Below are positions 34,651 to 47,225 of a stretch of DNA of 64,000 bases, one piece after another. Position numbers and translations under genes: made by a program. The stretch comes from Manis javanica. Its lineage: Eukaryota; Chordata; Mammalia; Pholidota; Manidae. Every line of letters starts with the position of its first letter. The stretch's first letter is position 1. The notes beneath the pieces were generated by a model. The model was not told the DNA's origin. It ran no database searches and saw only the letters and a list, made by a program, of their open reading frames with translations. The stretch is from assembly GCF_040802235.1 (NCBI RefSeq), contig NC_133165.1:17765623-17829622 (forward strand). Reading direction: 5' to 3'.

Positions 34651-36450
34651 AGAGCTACAAGTACTTTACTGATATATACAGTCTTTCAGAGATTATTTTG
34701 AGAAACAAAACCACAAGTGTGTATACCACTACAAAGTAAATTGAACATTGACAATGGGAAAATTATCTGTACAAACTCCTTAGGGTGTTTTTTTTTTTTA
34801 AAAAGAAACCAACAATCAAAAAATATGACCCTAAAATGTCAAGAAAAATATTGTTCGCTATTTTTTCATTGATGTTTAGTTCAGCCATCACATTGTTAAA
34901 AACGACATGGGCCCAAAATGGAATCACTTATGTCTCACATCACCAAACTGAGACTTAGTTTGAGCTGTCCTGGGATCTTAAATCAGTCAATAACAAGGAG
35001 AGACGTCTTTCAAGACCATTCCATGGCACAGGAAAATAGGAGAAACAGCAAGTCCCAAGGCCAACCTGCCTTCCCTAGCAAGAGCTAACGTAGCTCTATG
35101 AGCTGCTGGTAAGAATTACATGTGCATAGCTGAAGGAGAAAATCAGACCATTCTGTTTTTCATCCAATTCAAATAAAAACCAGTACACAATCAACATAAC
35201 AAAGGGTGAAACGATTACTTAATATAATTCTATTGCATTCATCAAAAGCCTTTCTCTCTTTAGAAGCCTGTTCACAAACTGTTAGGTGTTTCACAGAGCT
35301 AATGAAATGCATCATCAAAGCAGCACTTGTATTCACATCAAAAGTGTAGGTGGGGCCACCTATGGGATGTGCTGTGAAGTGCAAGGAGAAGACCATTTAA
35401 AAATACCTCCCTCACCAACTTGCTACCATGCAAAAAAATTTCCTGCAGCAGGGTCATTTAGCCTTTGGCATTCTTTATTTTTGAAGGCCCAGGTTAAAAT
35501 GTAAGTCTATTAACTGAAAGGCAAATTAGACTTCTTTTCTAGTCATGATCCTCATCTCTAATGTTTATTACATTATGGACAGCAACTTGGAGGTATGGCC
35601 TTAGTTTTTCTTCGTTGTGAAGTACCCCAATTAGTGTGAGTTGACCTGAGAGAAATGTTCTACTAGAATGAACCTGCTATCCTGACCATAGTTCACTGGG
35701 CAAGTGGGAATACGTGATTCAAGTGGAGCCAGTCAGGATTTGCTCAAGAGTTTAAGCAGATACACAGAAATTAGGAATTGCAAACTGAGATGAATGTAAT
35801 AGCTCTAGGATTTTCTTTCTCAAATCTGAATTACATAGGCACTACTCTAAAGGAGGGAATATGGTGGAATCTTAGTGTGACCATAATAACTGTCTCCAAT
35901 GTGACTTCATCTTGGATGATCATAATGCTATATTTGCATATATAACCACTATCCATTTATAAGATAAAAAACAATTGCAAATATAAACAAAATTATACAA
36001 TCAATAATATTCAAGATAAGAATATAGACTTCATATGAAGAAAATGTTGTTTTACTTAAAGGAAATCACTTAATGCTCAATGTGTTGTTGATAACCAGGT
36101 TTCCCATGACAACTTTCACTCAGCGTTTGACACTGTACATCAATATCACAGACATGTTAAGCTCCTGTTGTTTCTGCAATGAATTTGACTCTGTTCTTTT
36201 ATCAGTAGACCTCAACTTTTAGAGTAACACTGACTGATAGGAACTCCATTATAGACATCCAAATTCAAGGTCTTAATTCAAGTACAGAAATCAATTAGCA
36301 ATATTTGGTTTAAAGATGGTTTTCCAAATGACCCAGAATATGATTATTTTGTTAAAAAATAGACCTCATACCAAATATATCAAACATTAAAATCAAAATG
36401 AGAATAACAAAATATTTCCCTAAGCCTTTGCATGTTACAATTTAAGCCTT
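34651..36450. other. Gene-free stretch
   Basis: No exon with splice support. The frames at 35169-35396 (-) and 35286-35504 (+) overlap on opposite strands and have no recognisable features. Confidence 0.4.
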
Positions 36451-36454
36451 ATTG

Positions 36455-36625
36455 CTCTAGAGCAATACTGTCATAGAACTCTCTATGATCATGAAAATGT
36501 TCTGTATGTGTACTGTACAACATAATAGCCACTAGTCACAGGTAGCTATAGTTGAAATAGAGCTAACATGACTGGTAAATTGAATATTAACTTTGACTTA
36601 TTTATCTGTTTAATTATTTCATGAT
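36455..36625 (+). repeat. Left half of an old repeat split by L1-b
   Basis: Blocks agcaatactgtcatagaact, gaaaatgttctgtatgtgta and taatagccactagtcacagg belong to a common old element. Its other end (tagccacatgtagctagcag, ctgtaatgtccaacacagct) occurs at 42955-43035. Between them lies L1-b. Confidence 0.7.
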
Positions 36626-37005
36626 TTTTAAAATTAAAGTATCATTGATATACACTCTTATGAAAGTTTCACATGAAAAACATTGCGGTTACTACATTCA
36701 CCCATATTATCAAGTCCCCACCCACACCCCATTGCACTTGCTGTCCATCAATGCAGTAAGATGCCACAGAGTCATAATTTGTCTTCCCTGTACTACACTG
36801 TCTTCCCCATGATCACCCCCCACACCATGTATGCCAATCATAATGCCCCTCAATTCCCTTCTCCCTCCCTCCCCATACCCCTTATTCCACCCCTCCCCTT
36901 TGGTAATTGCTACTCCTTTCTTGGAATCTGTGAGTCTGCTGCTGTTTTGTTCCTTCAGTTTTTCTTCCTTGTTATTCTCCACAAATGAGGGAAATGATTG
37001 GTATT
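36626..37005 (-). repeat. L1-b 3' UTR
   Basis: The plus strand reads aaagtatcattgatatacac, ggttactacattcacccata, a C-rich block and tttcttggaatctgtgagtc: the reverse of an L1 3' UTR with its G-rich tract. Frames opened by the C-rich tract at 36621-37022 are not genes. Confidence 0.85.
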
Positions 37006-37009
37006 TGTC

Positions 37010-40000
37010 TTTCTATGCCTGACTTATTTCACTGAGCATAATACCCTATAGCTCCATCCATGTTGTTGCAAATGGTAGGATTTGTTTCTTTCTTCTGGCT
37101 GAATAGTATTCCATTGTGTATATGTACCACCTCTTCTTTATCCATTCATCTATTGATGGACACTTAGGTTGCTTCCATATCTTCACTATTGTAAATAGTG
37201 CTGCAATAAACATGGGATGCATATGTCTTTTTGAATCTGGGATGTTGTTTTCTTAGGGTGAATTCCTAGGAGTGGAATTCCCGGGTCAAATGGTATTTCT
37301 ATTTTTAGTTTTTTGAGGAACCTCCATATTGCTTTCCACAATGGTTTAACTAGCTGACATTCACACCAGCAGTGTAGGAGCGTTCCCCTTTCACCGTATC
37401 CTTGCCAGCATTTGTTCTTAGTCTTGTAGATGCTGGCCATCCTAAGTGGTATGAGGTAATATCTCAGTGAGATTTTAACTTGCATTTCCCTGATAATTAG
37501 CAATGTGGAGCATCTTTTCATGTGCCTGTTGGCCATCTGAATTTCTTCTTTGGAGAAGCATCTCTTCATATCCTCTGCCCATTTCTTAATAGGGTTATTT
37601 GCTTTTTTGGTGTTGAGACATGTGAGCTCCTTATATATTTTACATGTTAACCCTTTGTTGGATATGTCATTTTTGAATATATTCTCCCATACTGTAGGAT
37701 GCCTTTTTGTTCTGTTGATGGAGTACTTTGCTGTACAAAGGCTTTTTAGCTTGATGTAGTCCCATTTGTTCATGTTTGTTTTTGTTTCCCTTGCCCAAGC
37801 ACATGTGTTCAGGAAAAAGTTGCTCATGTTTATATTTAAGAGATTTTCCTGTTTTCTTTTAAGAGTTTTATGGTTTCATGACTTACATTCAGATCTTTTA
37901 TCCATTTTGAGTTTACTTTTGTATATGGAGTTAAACAATAATCCAGTTTCATTCTCTTGCATGTACCTGTCCAGTTTTGCCAACACCAGTTGTTGAAGAG
38001 GCTGTCATTTCCCCATTGTATATCCATGACTCCTTTATCATATATTAATTGACCACATATACTTGGGTTTATATCTGGGCTTTCACTTCTGTTTCATTGA
38101 TCTATGTATCTGTTCTTGTGACAGTACCAGATTGTCTTGATAACTTTGTAGTAGAGCTTGAAGTCAGGGAGCATTATCCCCCCAGCTTTATTTTTCCTTC
38201 ACTGGGTTGCTTTGGTTATTTGGGGTCTTTTGTGGTTCCATATGCATTTTAGAACTATTTCTTTTAGTTTGTTGAAGAATGCTGTTGGTATTTTGATAGG
38301 AATTGCATTGAATCTGTAGATTGCTTTAGGCAGGATGGCCATTTTGACAACATTAATTCTTACAATCCATGAGCAAGGAATGAATTTCCATTTATTGCTT
38401 TCTTCTTTGGTTTCTCTTACGATTGTCTTGTAGTTTTCAGGGTATAAGTCTTTCACCTCTTTGGTTAGGTTTATTCCTAAATATTTTATTCTTTTTGATG
38501 CAATTGTGAATGGAATTGTTTTCCTGATTTCTTTTTCTGCTAGTTCTTCATTAGTGTATAGGAATACAACAGATTTTTGTGTATTAATTTTGTACCCTGC
38601 AACTTTGCTGAATTTAGTTATTAGTTCTAGTGCTTTTGGGGTAAATTCTTTAGGGTTTTCTATGTACAACATCACGTCATCTGAAAAGAGTGACAGTTTA
38701 ACTTTTTCCTTACCTATCTGGATGCCTTTTATTTCTTTGTCTTGTCTGATTTCCATGGCTAGGACCTCTAGTGCTATGTTGAATAAAGGTGGGGAGAGTG
38801 GGCAAACTTGTCTTGTTTCTGATCTTAAAAGGAAAAGCTTTCAGCTACTTGCTGTTAGGTATGATGTTGGAGGTGGGTTTGTCATATATGGCTTTTATTA
38901 TGTTGAGGTATTTGCCCTCTATACCTATTTTGTTGAGTTTTTATCATGAATGGATGTTGAATTTTGTCAAATGCTTTTTCAATATCTATGGAAATGATCA
39001 TGTAATTTTTGTCCTTCTTTTTGTTGATGTGGTGTATGAAGTTGATGGATTTTTTAATATTGTACCACCCTTGCAACCCTGGAATAAATCCTACTTGATC
39101 ATGGTGGATGATCTTTTTGATGTATTTTTGAATTCAGTTTGCTAATTATTTGTTGAGTATTTTTGCATCTATGTTCATCAAGGGTATTGGTCTATAATTT
39201 TCTTTTTTTTCATGGTATCTTTGCTTTGTTTTAGTACTAGAGTGATGCTGACCTCATAGAATGAGTTTGGAAGTAGTCCCTCTTCTTCTACTTTTTGGAA
39301 AACTTTAATGAGGATGGGTATTAGGTCTTCACTAAATGTTTGTTAAAATTCAGCAGTGAAGCCATCTGCTCCAGGGATTTTGTTCTTAGGTAGTTTTTTT
39401 ATTACAATCCATGAGAGGTTGTCAATTTCATTAATTGTGTTTGGTCTTTTCAGATTTTCCATTTCCTTCTGGGTCACCCTTTGAAGGTTGTATTTTTCCA
39501 GAAAGTAGTCCATTTCTTCTAGGTTTCCAATTTTTAGCTTATAAAATTTCATAGTATTCTCTAATAATTCTTTGTATTTCTGTGGTGTCTATAGTGATTT
39601 TTCCTTTCTCACTTCTGCTTCTGTTTATGTGTGTAGACTATTTTTCTTGATAAGTTTGGCTAGGGGTTTATCTATTTTATTAATTTTCTTGAAGAATTAG
39701 CTTCTGCTTTCTTGATTCTTTCTATTGTTTTATTCCTCTCAATTTTATTTATTTGTGCTCTCATCTTTATTATGTCCCTTCTTCTACTGACTTTGGGGCT
39801 CATTTTTTCTTCTTCTTTCAGATTTATTAATTGTGAGTTTAGACTGTTCATATGAGATTGTTCTTCTTTCTTGAGGTAAGCCTGTGTTCCAGTATACTTC
39901 CCTCTTAGCATGGCCTTCTTGTGTCCCACAGATTCTGTGGTGTTGAGTTATTTTTTTCATTCATCTCCATATTACTTGATCTCTTTTTTTATTGTCATTG

Positions 40001-40830
40001 ATACATTGATTATTTAGGAGCATGTTGTTAAGCCTCCATGTATTTGTGGGACTTTTTGTTTTCTTTGTATAATTTATTTCTAGTTTTATACCTTCTTGGT
40101 CTGAGAAGCTGGTTGGTAAAATTTACATCCTTTGAATTTACTGAGGCTCTTTTTGTGGCCTAGTATATGATCTGTTCTTGAAAATGTTCCATGTGCACTT
40201 GAGAAGAATGTGCATTCTGCTGCTTTTAGATGGAGTGTTCTATAGATGTCAGTAACGTCCATCTGTTCTAATGTGTTGTTCAGTGCCTCTGTGTCTTTAC
40301 TTATTTTCTCTCTGGTTGGTCTGTTCTTTGGAGTAAGTGGTGAGTTGAAGTCTCCTAAAATGAATGCATTGCATTCTATTTCCTCCTTTAATTCTGTTAG
40401 TATTTGTTTCACAGATGTAGGTGCTCCTGTGTTAGGTGCATACATATTTATAATGGTTTTATCCTCTTGTTAGACTGACCCCTTTATCATTATGTAATGT
40501 CCTTCTTTGTCTCTTGTTATTTCCTTTGTTTTGAAGTCTATTTTGTCTGATACAAGTATTGCAATTCCTGCTTTTTTCTCCCTATTACTAGTATGAAATA
40601 TCTATTTCCATTCCTTCACTTTTAGTCTGTTTATACTTCTGGGTTTGAAGTGAGTCTCTTGTAGGCAGCATATAGATGGGTCTTGTTTTTTTATCCATTC
40701 TATAACTCTATGTCTTTTGATTGGTGCATTCAGTTCATTATATTTAGGGTGATTATTGATAAATATGTATTTATTGCCATTACAGGCTTTAGATTCATAG
40801 TTTGGGGACCAAAGGTTCAAGGATAGGGTC
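37010..40830 (-). pseudogene. L1-b ORF2, interrupted
   Basis: Minus-strand fragments line up in order with ORF2. The endonuclease start is at 40602-40820 (N-A-P-I-K-R-H and L-Q-E-T-H), with more endonuclease at 40086-40445 (Y-A-P-N, G-D-F-N, S-R-T-D-H-I-L). A linker is at 39672-39929 and 39343-39552 (ends P-G-A-D-G-F-T). RT parts are at 38882-39076 ([16 protein letters not shown]) and 38199-38756. The last starts just before L-F-S-D-D-V, so the catalytic F-A-D-D motif is changed to F-S-D-D. The C-terminal domain is at 37186-37827, with a Cys-rich WCECQL stretch. It has multiple frameshifts and stops and is inactive. Confidence 0.92.
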
Positions 40831-41159
40831 TTTAGTACCTAACAGTCTAACTTAGCTCACTGAGTATGCTATTTCAAATACAATCTAAAGGTTCTACTTT
40901 TTCCTCCCTTCATTTTCTTCCTCCTCCTTCTTTAAATATTAGCTATCATATTCTGTACTCTTCATGTATTGCTTGACTGACTTTGGGGGTAGTTCATTTA
41001 ATTTTTAATTTTCATAGTAATTAATTAGTATACTTCCTTTACTGTGGTTTAACTTTCTCTGGTGACAGCTATTCAGCCTTAGGAACAATTTCAACAAGAG
41101 CAGTCCCTCCAAAATACACTGTAGGGATGGTTTGTTGCTAGGTAAATTCTCTCAACTTT

Positions 41160-41960
41160 TGCTTCTCCAGAAATTGTTTAATCCCTCCTTCAAATTTAAA
41201 TTATTATCTTGCTGGGTAAAGCATTCTTGGTTTGAGGCCCTACTGCTTCATTGCATTAACTATGTCATTCCACTCCCTTCTGGCCTGTAAGGTTTCTTCT
41301 GAGAAGTCTGATGATAGCCTGATGGGCTTTCCTTTGTATGTGATCTTTTTTTCTCTCTCTGGCTACTTTTAATAGTCTGCCCTTCTCCTTGATCTTTGCC
41401 ATTTTAATTAGTATATGTTAATTACTATATGTCTTGATATATGTCTTGGTGTTGTTGTCTTCCTTGGGTCCCTTGTGTTGGGAGATATGTGCACCTCCAT
41501 GGCCTGAGAGACTATCTCCTTCCCCAGATTGGGGGATTTTTTAGTAATTAAGTCCTCAAAGATCATTTCTATCCCTCTTTCTCTCTCATCTTCTTCTGGT
41601 ACCCCTATGATGCAAATATTTTTCCGTTTGGATTGGTCACATAATTCTCTCAATATTCTTTCATTCCTAGAGATCCTTTTTTCTCTCTGTGCCCAGATTC
41701 TTTGTATTTCTGTTCTCTAATATCTATTTCACATACGATCTCTACCTCATCTAATCTGCTTTTAAATCCCTCCATTGTATGTTTCATTTTGGATACTTTA
41801 TTTTTCAAATTTCCTATCTCTTTTTTTTAAATTTCTCTCTGTGGTCTTGAATATTTTTCTGTAGCTGTGAGCATGTTTATGTTTTTTATTTTGAAATCTC
41901 TTTCAGGAAGATTGGTGACTTCGGTTTCACTTGGCCCTCTTTTTCATGTTTGTGGGGTTT
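41160..41960 (-). pseudogene. L1-b ORF1, interrupted
   Basis: The minus-strand frame at 41408-41653 carries the RRM start RELCDQSKRKNICIIGVPEE and a D-P-R-K-T-T block matching L1-a ORF1. Upstream, the coiled-coil part (41700-41930) is recognisable as DNA but has stops. Downstream, the C-terminal text (ttgtttaatccctccttcaa on the plus strand) is also present. No intact protein is possible. Confidence 0.85.
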
Positions 41961-42930
41961 TGGTTTGAACCAGGTTCCTCTGACATTTCATATTGTAAAT
42001 GGTGCTCTCTATTGCCCAGAAGCTCTACTCTCTGGAGCTGCTCAGTCCTCGAGCAATGGTGGGGTTCACAGGTGTGTAGCGCAGGTGTCTGCCAGGATGA
42101 ATGAGCTTTTTACTGCTTCCTGGCTGCCGTGCCTGCCTCCACTGGCAGGGCCAGTGGGCCAAGCATGCAGGGAGGAGTCTCTATGCTATGTCATTGTAGG
42201 TGGGGCTGCCCTCTGGCTGGCCTGGTACAGTGGTGGGAGAAGCAGGTTTACAAACCCATCCTGGCTGGGAAGAAGGAGCAGAAGGCTGTGTATCATGGTG
42301 GGGGCCTCAGAGCTGTTTTGCCAGCCACGAGGATGGAGTGCCTGAAGGTCTTGAAAGTTCTTAACCTTCTTGGCTGAGTGTTCCAGTACTATTTTGTCCA
42401 CTTTTCCTTTCTCCTGAGCAGCAAGCTCTGTGTAATCCTTGCCCCTTTATCAGCTCTCTCCTGTTGGGAAGTCTCTCAGAATGCCTGCCTTTCTTTTGTC
42501 CCAGAGTGGGCTGGTTATGGGTACCTGTTCTCCACAAGCAGCTGGAATCTCACTTTCCTAGTATTCTGCCTGTCTTAGCTTTCCAGCCCCATTAATCTCC
42601 AGAGCACCATATAATATAAGTTTGTGCTCCCAGAGAAGATCTCCAGGGATGGGTGTTCAGCATTCCTAGGCCACCACCCCCTCTCCACTCTGTCTCTTCC
42701 TACTGCCAGTGAGCTGGGGTAGGGAAGAAGGGCTTTGGTCTTGCCAGATTATGGCTTTGGTATTTTACCCTTTTCCATGAGGTCTGCTTTTTTCCCCAGT
42801 TGTAGGCAGTCTGTCACAGCATTCTTTCCTGTTGTTTTTTCAGGATTTGTTGTATTTGCTGTATTTTCATAATATATGTGGTTTTGGGAGGAGGTTTCTA
42901 TCTCACCTTTCTTGACGCCGTCTTTAAGCC
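41961..42930 (-). promoter_or_regulatory. L1-b 5' UTR (internal promoter region)
   Basis: GC-richer leader on the minus strand between the 5' terminus and ORF1. The two plus-strand frames at 41950-42377 lie antisense within it and are incidental. The start motif has drifted to aagacggcgt from the aagatggcgg of L1-a. Confidence 0.65.
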
Positions 42931-42954
42931 AATTTGGATCTTATATGGTGAAGT

Positions 42955-43035
42955 TTCATTTATTTTTAATTAATTTAAACTTAAATAGCCACATGTAGCT
43001 AGCAGCACTACTGTAATGTCCAACACAGCTGTGCT
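42955..43035 (+). repeat. Right half of the old repeat split by L1-b
   Basis: Contains ttaatttaaacttaaatagc, cacatgtagctagcagcact and gtaatgtccaacacagctgt, the complement-like terminal part of the element whose left end is at 36455. Confidence 0.7.
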
Positions 43036-43084
43036 TTTTCCTGAGGTCCCATCAAATTCTGGCTTTCTAAAATATTATCAAAAT

Positions 43085-43420
43085 TCTTTTTGTATAACAA
43101 ATTTCCCACACATGTTAGTGGCTTAAAACAACAAACACTTATTGCTAGCCTAGTTCCCATGGGCTGGGAATCTGGGAGCAGCTTGGCTGAGTGGTTGTGG
43201 TTTAGGGTCTGTCATGAAGCTGTGGTCATGATGTGCACTGGGGCTGCACTCATCTGAAGGCTTGACTGGGGCTGAAATATTAAATCTAATATGGCTCATG
43301 CACACAGTCTTTCACAGAAGACCGTGGTTCCTTGCTAAGCGGGCCTGTTTGTAAGGCTGTTTAATGTGTTCCCACAACATGGCAGCTGGCTGCATCATGA
43401 GCACACCATCTAACGGAGGA
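43085..43420. repeat. Old LTR-like repeat (MaLR-type, tentative)
   Basis: gttagtggcttaaaacaaca, gctgggaatctgggagcagc, ggtcatgatgtgcactgggg and gaaggcttgactggggctg follow a widespread mammalian repeat, probably a MaLR-type LTR in reverse orientation. The family name is uncertain. Confidence 0.45.
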
Positions 43421-45020
43421 GGTTAAAGTGCTTTTTTTAGCTTTCTGTATCAAATACTGTCACTCTCTCTTTAATCTATTTATTAAAAGCAAGTCACTAT
43501 GGCCAGCCAATAATCAACATGTGGGGAATTAGGCTCTAATGCTTGAAGAAAACTTATGTAATTTACAAGCACTATAAACATGGACGCTCACCTGAAGCAC
43601 TGGAGGAGTGGAGTTGCGTGAGAAAGCAGCACTGGAACTTGTTTAAGCCTGATTGTGGACCTGCTGCTTTAATGACAGCTCTTTACTGCCCAGAGCAACT
43701 ATACAAGTGAACTCGTGATCTCTTGAGGGCCTTTTTAGAGACCAAATCCAATCTAAAGGCAGTATCTAGGTTAATATTTGCGAATTTCAAAAGGTATGCA
43801 TTTAAGAAATCGATGTGTTAGTTCCCAAATGGTAGTTTATAATTTCATCTTTAAAAAAAGTGTCCTTTTTTTTCAAATAATTAGATATATATTTTGCTCA
43901 GAAGGAAGGTAAAGCAAGCAGCCAGATGTTTGGAATTCCAGGATGCATTGATTAACTGGAAAATCCTGTTAAACTGCTCACCTCCAGGAAGCCTCAAAGT
44001 GAAGTATGCCTTTTCCTCTGTCCTTTATATAATCATATCTAAGCTCTATCCCACTGGGTGAGGCTCAGGGAAGTTTTACAATCAGAGAGACACAGTTCAT
44101 AAGATGTTTCCAATCTTTGCCTGATCTCTCAAAGAACAAAATAGAGATCCAAGGACCCAGTCAACAAAAATTCTTTCTAAAAACCCTTTTTCCTCTATTC
44201 TCTAATACTACAAAACACTCCAGAGCCTCTCATTCTGTACAGACTCTGCCCATACACTATGTGATCCCATGCCCCAGTTTCTTTCCTCCTCCCACTCTAC
44301 CTACAATACATGCTTTCACTAGAGGCTTTCTTTGGGACAATGTCCTCCAAGTATATTAGCTATTCTTTCCTCACTGCTCTTGTTGCAAAGTGGCAGTAAG
44401 GCTTTTCCACTCAAAGACTTTTCATCACCACAGCCCAAAGTACCAATGACCTCAAGAGCAGAAGAGAGAGCAAAATAATGTGCTAACCCACAGTTACCTT
44501 CACAGGCAGGAGAAGGGGGAACACGCATGTGTGGGTGTCAGAATGACTGCTGGAGCCAGGAATTGATGTCTGACACAGAGGCAGTCATCCACAGGTTGGA
44601 CAGGAATCAGAGAAGTGGCTTGTCAGAGAAACTGCTCAGATTGAGAGATCCCATTTAATGGTAACTGGGAAAACCACTTACATCCTTTCTTCTAGAAAAT
44701 TTAAGTATCAAATAGCAAGGAAATATTAGTTAGTAGAGAGAACAGAAGTAAACTTATGAAGAGCTAGAAAGCAGTAAGCCTTGTATAAACATTAGACCTG
44801 AGGCAGAAGGAAGGAAAAAAAAGTTTAAAATAAAGTCAAATTAACAGACACATCTCAAGTGTGCTTTCTCCTTGCAACCCAGAGGAATCTAACATACCTA
44901 TTTAAAAGAATCAAAATTGCATTTGTTATCTTTCCACAGGTTTTATTAGAGGTTTATCATTTACTCTTTTAAAGCTCAATGTTAGCCCCAACACAGATGT
45001 TAGAGTAATAATGAAGGCCA
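43421..45020. other. Gene-free stretch
   Basis: No exon, RNA gene or assignable repeat. Confidence 0.4.
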
Positions 45021-45029
45021 ACTCAGAGT

Positions 45030-45190
45030 GAATTGTTGCTGTGTGTCAGATATTGGTTTAAATGCTGTGAAGATACTAAGAATATAAAAGCCATTCACCC
45101 ACACCACATAGCTAGTACATGGCAGAGGTGGGATTTGAATCCACAGAGTCTAGCTCCAAAGGAACTACTTCTAACTGCTGTACTCTTCCT
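45030..45190 (+). repeat. MIR SINE relic
   Basis: gtgtgtcagatattggttta, cacacc-acatagctagtaca and cagaggtgggatttgaatcc followed by agtctagctcc form the 3' portion of MIR in forward orientation. Confidence 0.7.
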
Positions 45191-45194
45191 CTGC

Positions 45195-45305
45195 TCCAGA
45201 TGAAATCCCCTGTCCACTATGGAATAATTTCCAAACTTCTTACCCTGACATGTAGGGCCTCCACAGTCTAGCCTGTAGCAACCTTTAGCTAATCTAACTA
45301 TTCAA
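45195..45305. repeat. L2-like fragment (tentative)
   Basis: Short text (aatttccaaacttcttaccc, gtagggcctccacagtctag) resembles an old L2-type repeat. Too short for a firm call. Confidence 0.35.
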
Positions 45306-46200
45306 ACCTTATCTGCCTACCCTCCCACACTCCCCAAAGCATGTAGCCTTTGCGTTGCCTCTCTGCACCATATGTCTTCTGCAGCTAGATACCTGCAATG
45401 AATGAGGGTGTGATCGCAGAGAGCCCGGCACGTGGGAAGCAGCTGGTCTCCAGTCGCCCCGACTCATGCAGCTGCATTCTGAGCCTGTAGAATCCAACTT
45501 TGGCAAAAACTGTGATCTTTCAGATTGTTTCATAAGTGTTTATTGAGACTCTCAGCTGAAGAACAAGGGAAATGAAATTCACTGCTGTGCTGTATGAACA
45601 TGGTCTGACTCTTGGATAATTTATTTTTTATGACAGATTCCATTTTCTGCTACTGGCGTGATTACACGGGAATACATCTGTCCACTGAGAGTACATTTGT
45701 GTCTTTTGCATGGCCTAACTCAGTGGTAGCATTTAATTTGTGCAATATTATTCACTTATCAGACCGAAAGGCAGTACATGCTCTGAATTACTAAGTTTAT
45801 TGAAATGTTATTACAAGAATCAGTCTCAAGAGGCAGGAGGAACATCAGCGTGTAGCTTGAGATTCTTTCATTATCTTCAAAGTGCAGATATCATTGAGAT
45901 GATTAGTTTCCTGGCTAAATCTAGGTTTGAAGAGGTGTGAATATGTACTCTGTCAGAAATGTTGTGTTTCAGTATTGTTTATCATGTAATGCAGTTGTTG
46001 AAAACTACAATGCATACAGAGACTGGTTGGATGTACATTAGAAGGGACCGGTGACCTCCGCTGGAGAATGCTCCTCTGAAGGAGAGTATCATTTATCAGG
46101 TCTAGCCAATTATTGTAATAGTGGAATATAGCCCAAAGTTGCTTGACATCGTGATTTTTAATGGAAACCAGATTTCTATATGAAATATCCTGGTATTTAA
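45306..46200. other. Gene-free stretch
   Basis: Nothing assignable. The frames at 45309-45533, 45612-45940 and 45953-46249 lack supporting features. Confidence 0.4.
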
Positions 46201-46204
46201 ATGC

Positions 46205-46640
46205 TGGCAGGCAGAATTTCAAGAATGACTGCCAGTGGCCGTCTTCCATGTCTAACCTTTTCTCCTTTGAATGTGATTGTGATTTAATTGATGAGATATT
46301 TTACTCCTCTGACTACTCCGTTATGTGGCAAAAGGCTGATTATCTAGGTGGGCCTAATCTCATCCATGGTGTCAGAGGGAGGGAAAACAGGGAAAGGATT
46401 CCGTGGGCTTTAGATGGCTTTGCAGCAGAGGAAGGTCAAACCCAAGGACTAAGCAACTTGAAGGAGCTGAATAGTCCCACGCAGACAGATGGCAAGAAAA
46501 TGGTAACTTCAGTCGCACAAGCACGAGGAACTGAATTCTGTTAACAATCTGAAAAGGGTAGAAGCAAATTCTTGCCCAGAGCCTTGAAGAGCTCATCCTA
46601 GCATTTTGGCCCTTATGAGACCATGAGCAGAGAACTCACA
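46205..46640 (+). repeat. MaLR-like LTR fragment
   Basis: ttgatgagatattttactcc, ggctgattatctaggtgggc, gaggaactgaattctgttaa and cttgcccagagccttgaaga run in the order of a forward, diverged MLT1-type LTR. The 127-codon frame at 46161-46544 is inside it. Confidence 0.55.
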
Positions 46641-46924
46641 TGAGTCCAGCCTGACTCATGACCACTTACAGGCTGTGAGATAACAAATGGGTTTTATTTC
46701 AGGTTGACAATTAAGTGGTTTTTACCCAGCCATGGGCGACTTATTACAGTAAGCAGTTAAAAGCATTTAAGAATCTTTGGTAGGTCAGCATACAACAGTC
46801 GAGAAGGCATCAGTTTGTAACTGCTGGTATAGCTAAGGTAAGGTGAGTGGGTTCAAGATGAAAGGGCGTCTGAGCATTTCTCCATCTTCTAATGTAAAAG
46901 CCACATGCTTCTTGTCTTATCCCT

Positions 46925-47225
46925 TAAGGTCTTCTTAAACCTTTTATTTTTATTTTTTCATTTATTCTTTTTTTCAATTGAAGTATTGTTGACATACAAT
47001 CTTATATTGCCTTCAGTTATACATCACAGTGGTTCAACAGGTCCCCACATTATTACATCCTCACCCCAGTTAGTGCAGTTACTATCTGCCAACATAGGAA
47101 GATGTTACAGAATCATTGGCTATATTCTCCATGCTGTACTACTATCTCTGTGACCAACTTATAATTGAGAATTTTTGTGTCCCTTTATCCCCCCTCACCC
47201 TCCCCATGCACCTACCCCCAAATCA
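46925..47225 (-). mobile_element. L1 3'-end fragment, 5'-truncated
   Basis: The plus strand reads ttcaattgaagtattgttga, catacaatcttatattgcct, ggttcaacaggtccccacat and a C-rich tract (47180-47220), the reverse of an older L1 3' UTR with a G-rich tract. It is related to the 3' UTR of L1-b but more diverged, and only about 300 bp remain. Confidence 0.8.

Larger units (their letters stand above)
36626..42930 (-). mobile_element. Full-length LINE-1 (L1-b)
   Basis: Read on the minus strand it starts near 42930 with an aagacggcgtcaagaaagg leader homologous to the start of L1-a. It runs through a long 5' UTR (about 41960-42930), ORF1 (about 41160-41960), ORF2 (about 37010-40830) and a 3' UTR with a G-rich tract (plus-strand C-rich 36840-36900). 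It ends at the short T-run at 36626 (the tail). Length is about 6.3 kb. Both ORFs contain stops and frameshifts, more than in L1-a, so it is somewhat older. It is nested in an older repeat. Confidence 0.93.

Noticed and set aside
38461..39145. Plus-strand frames of 162 and 118 codons
   Set aside because: They are antisense to the reverse-transcriptase part of L1-b ORF2.
41950..42377. Plus-strand frames of 131 and 82 codons
   Set aside because: They lie antisense in the GC-rich 5' UTR of L1-b.
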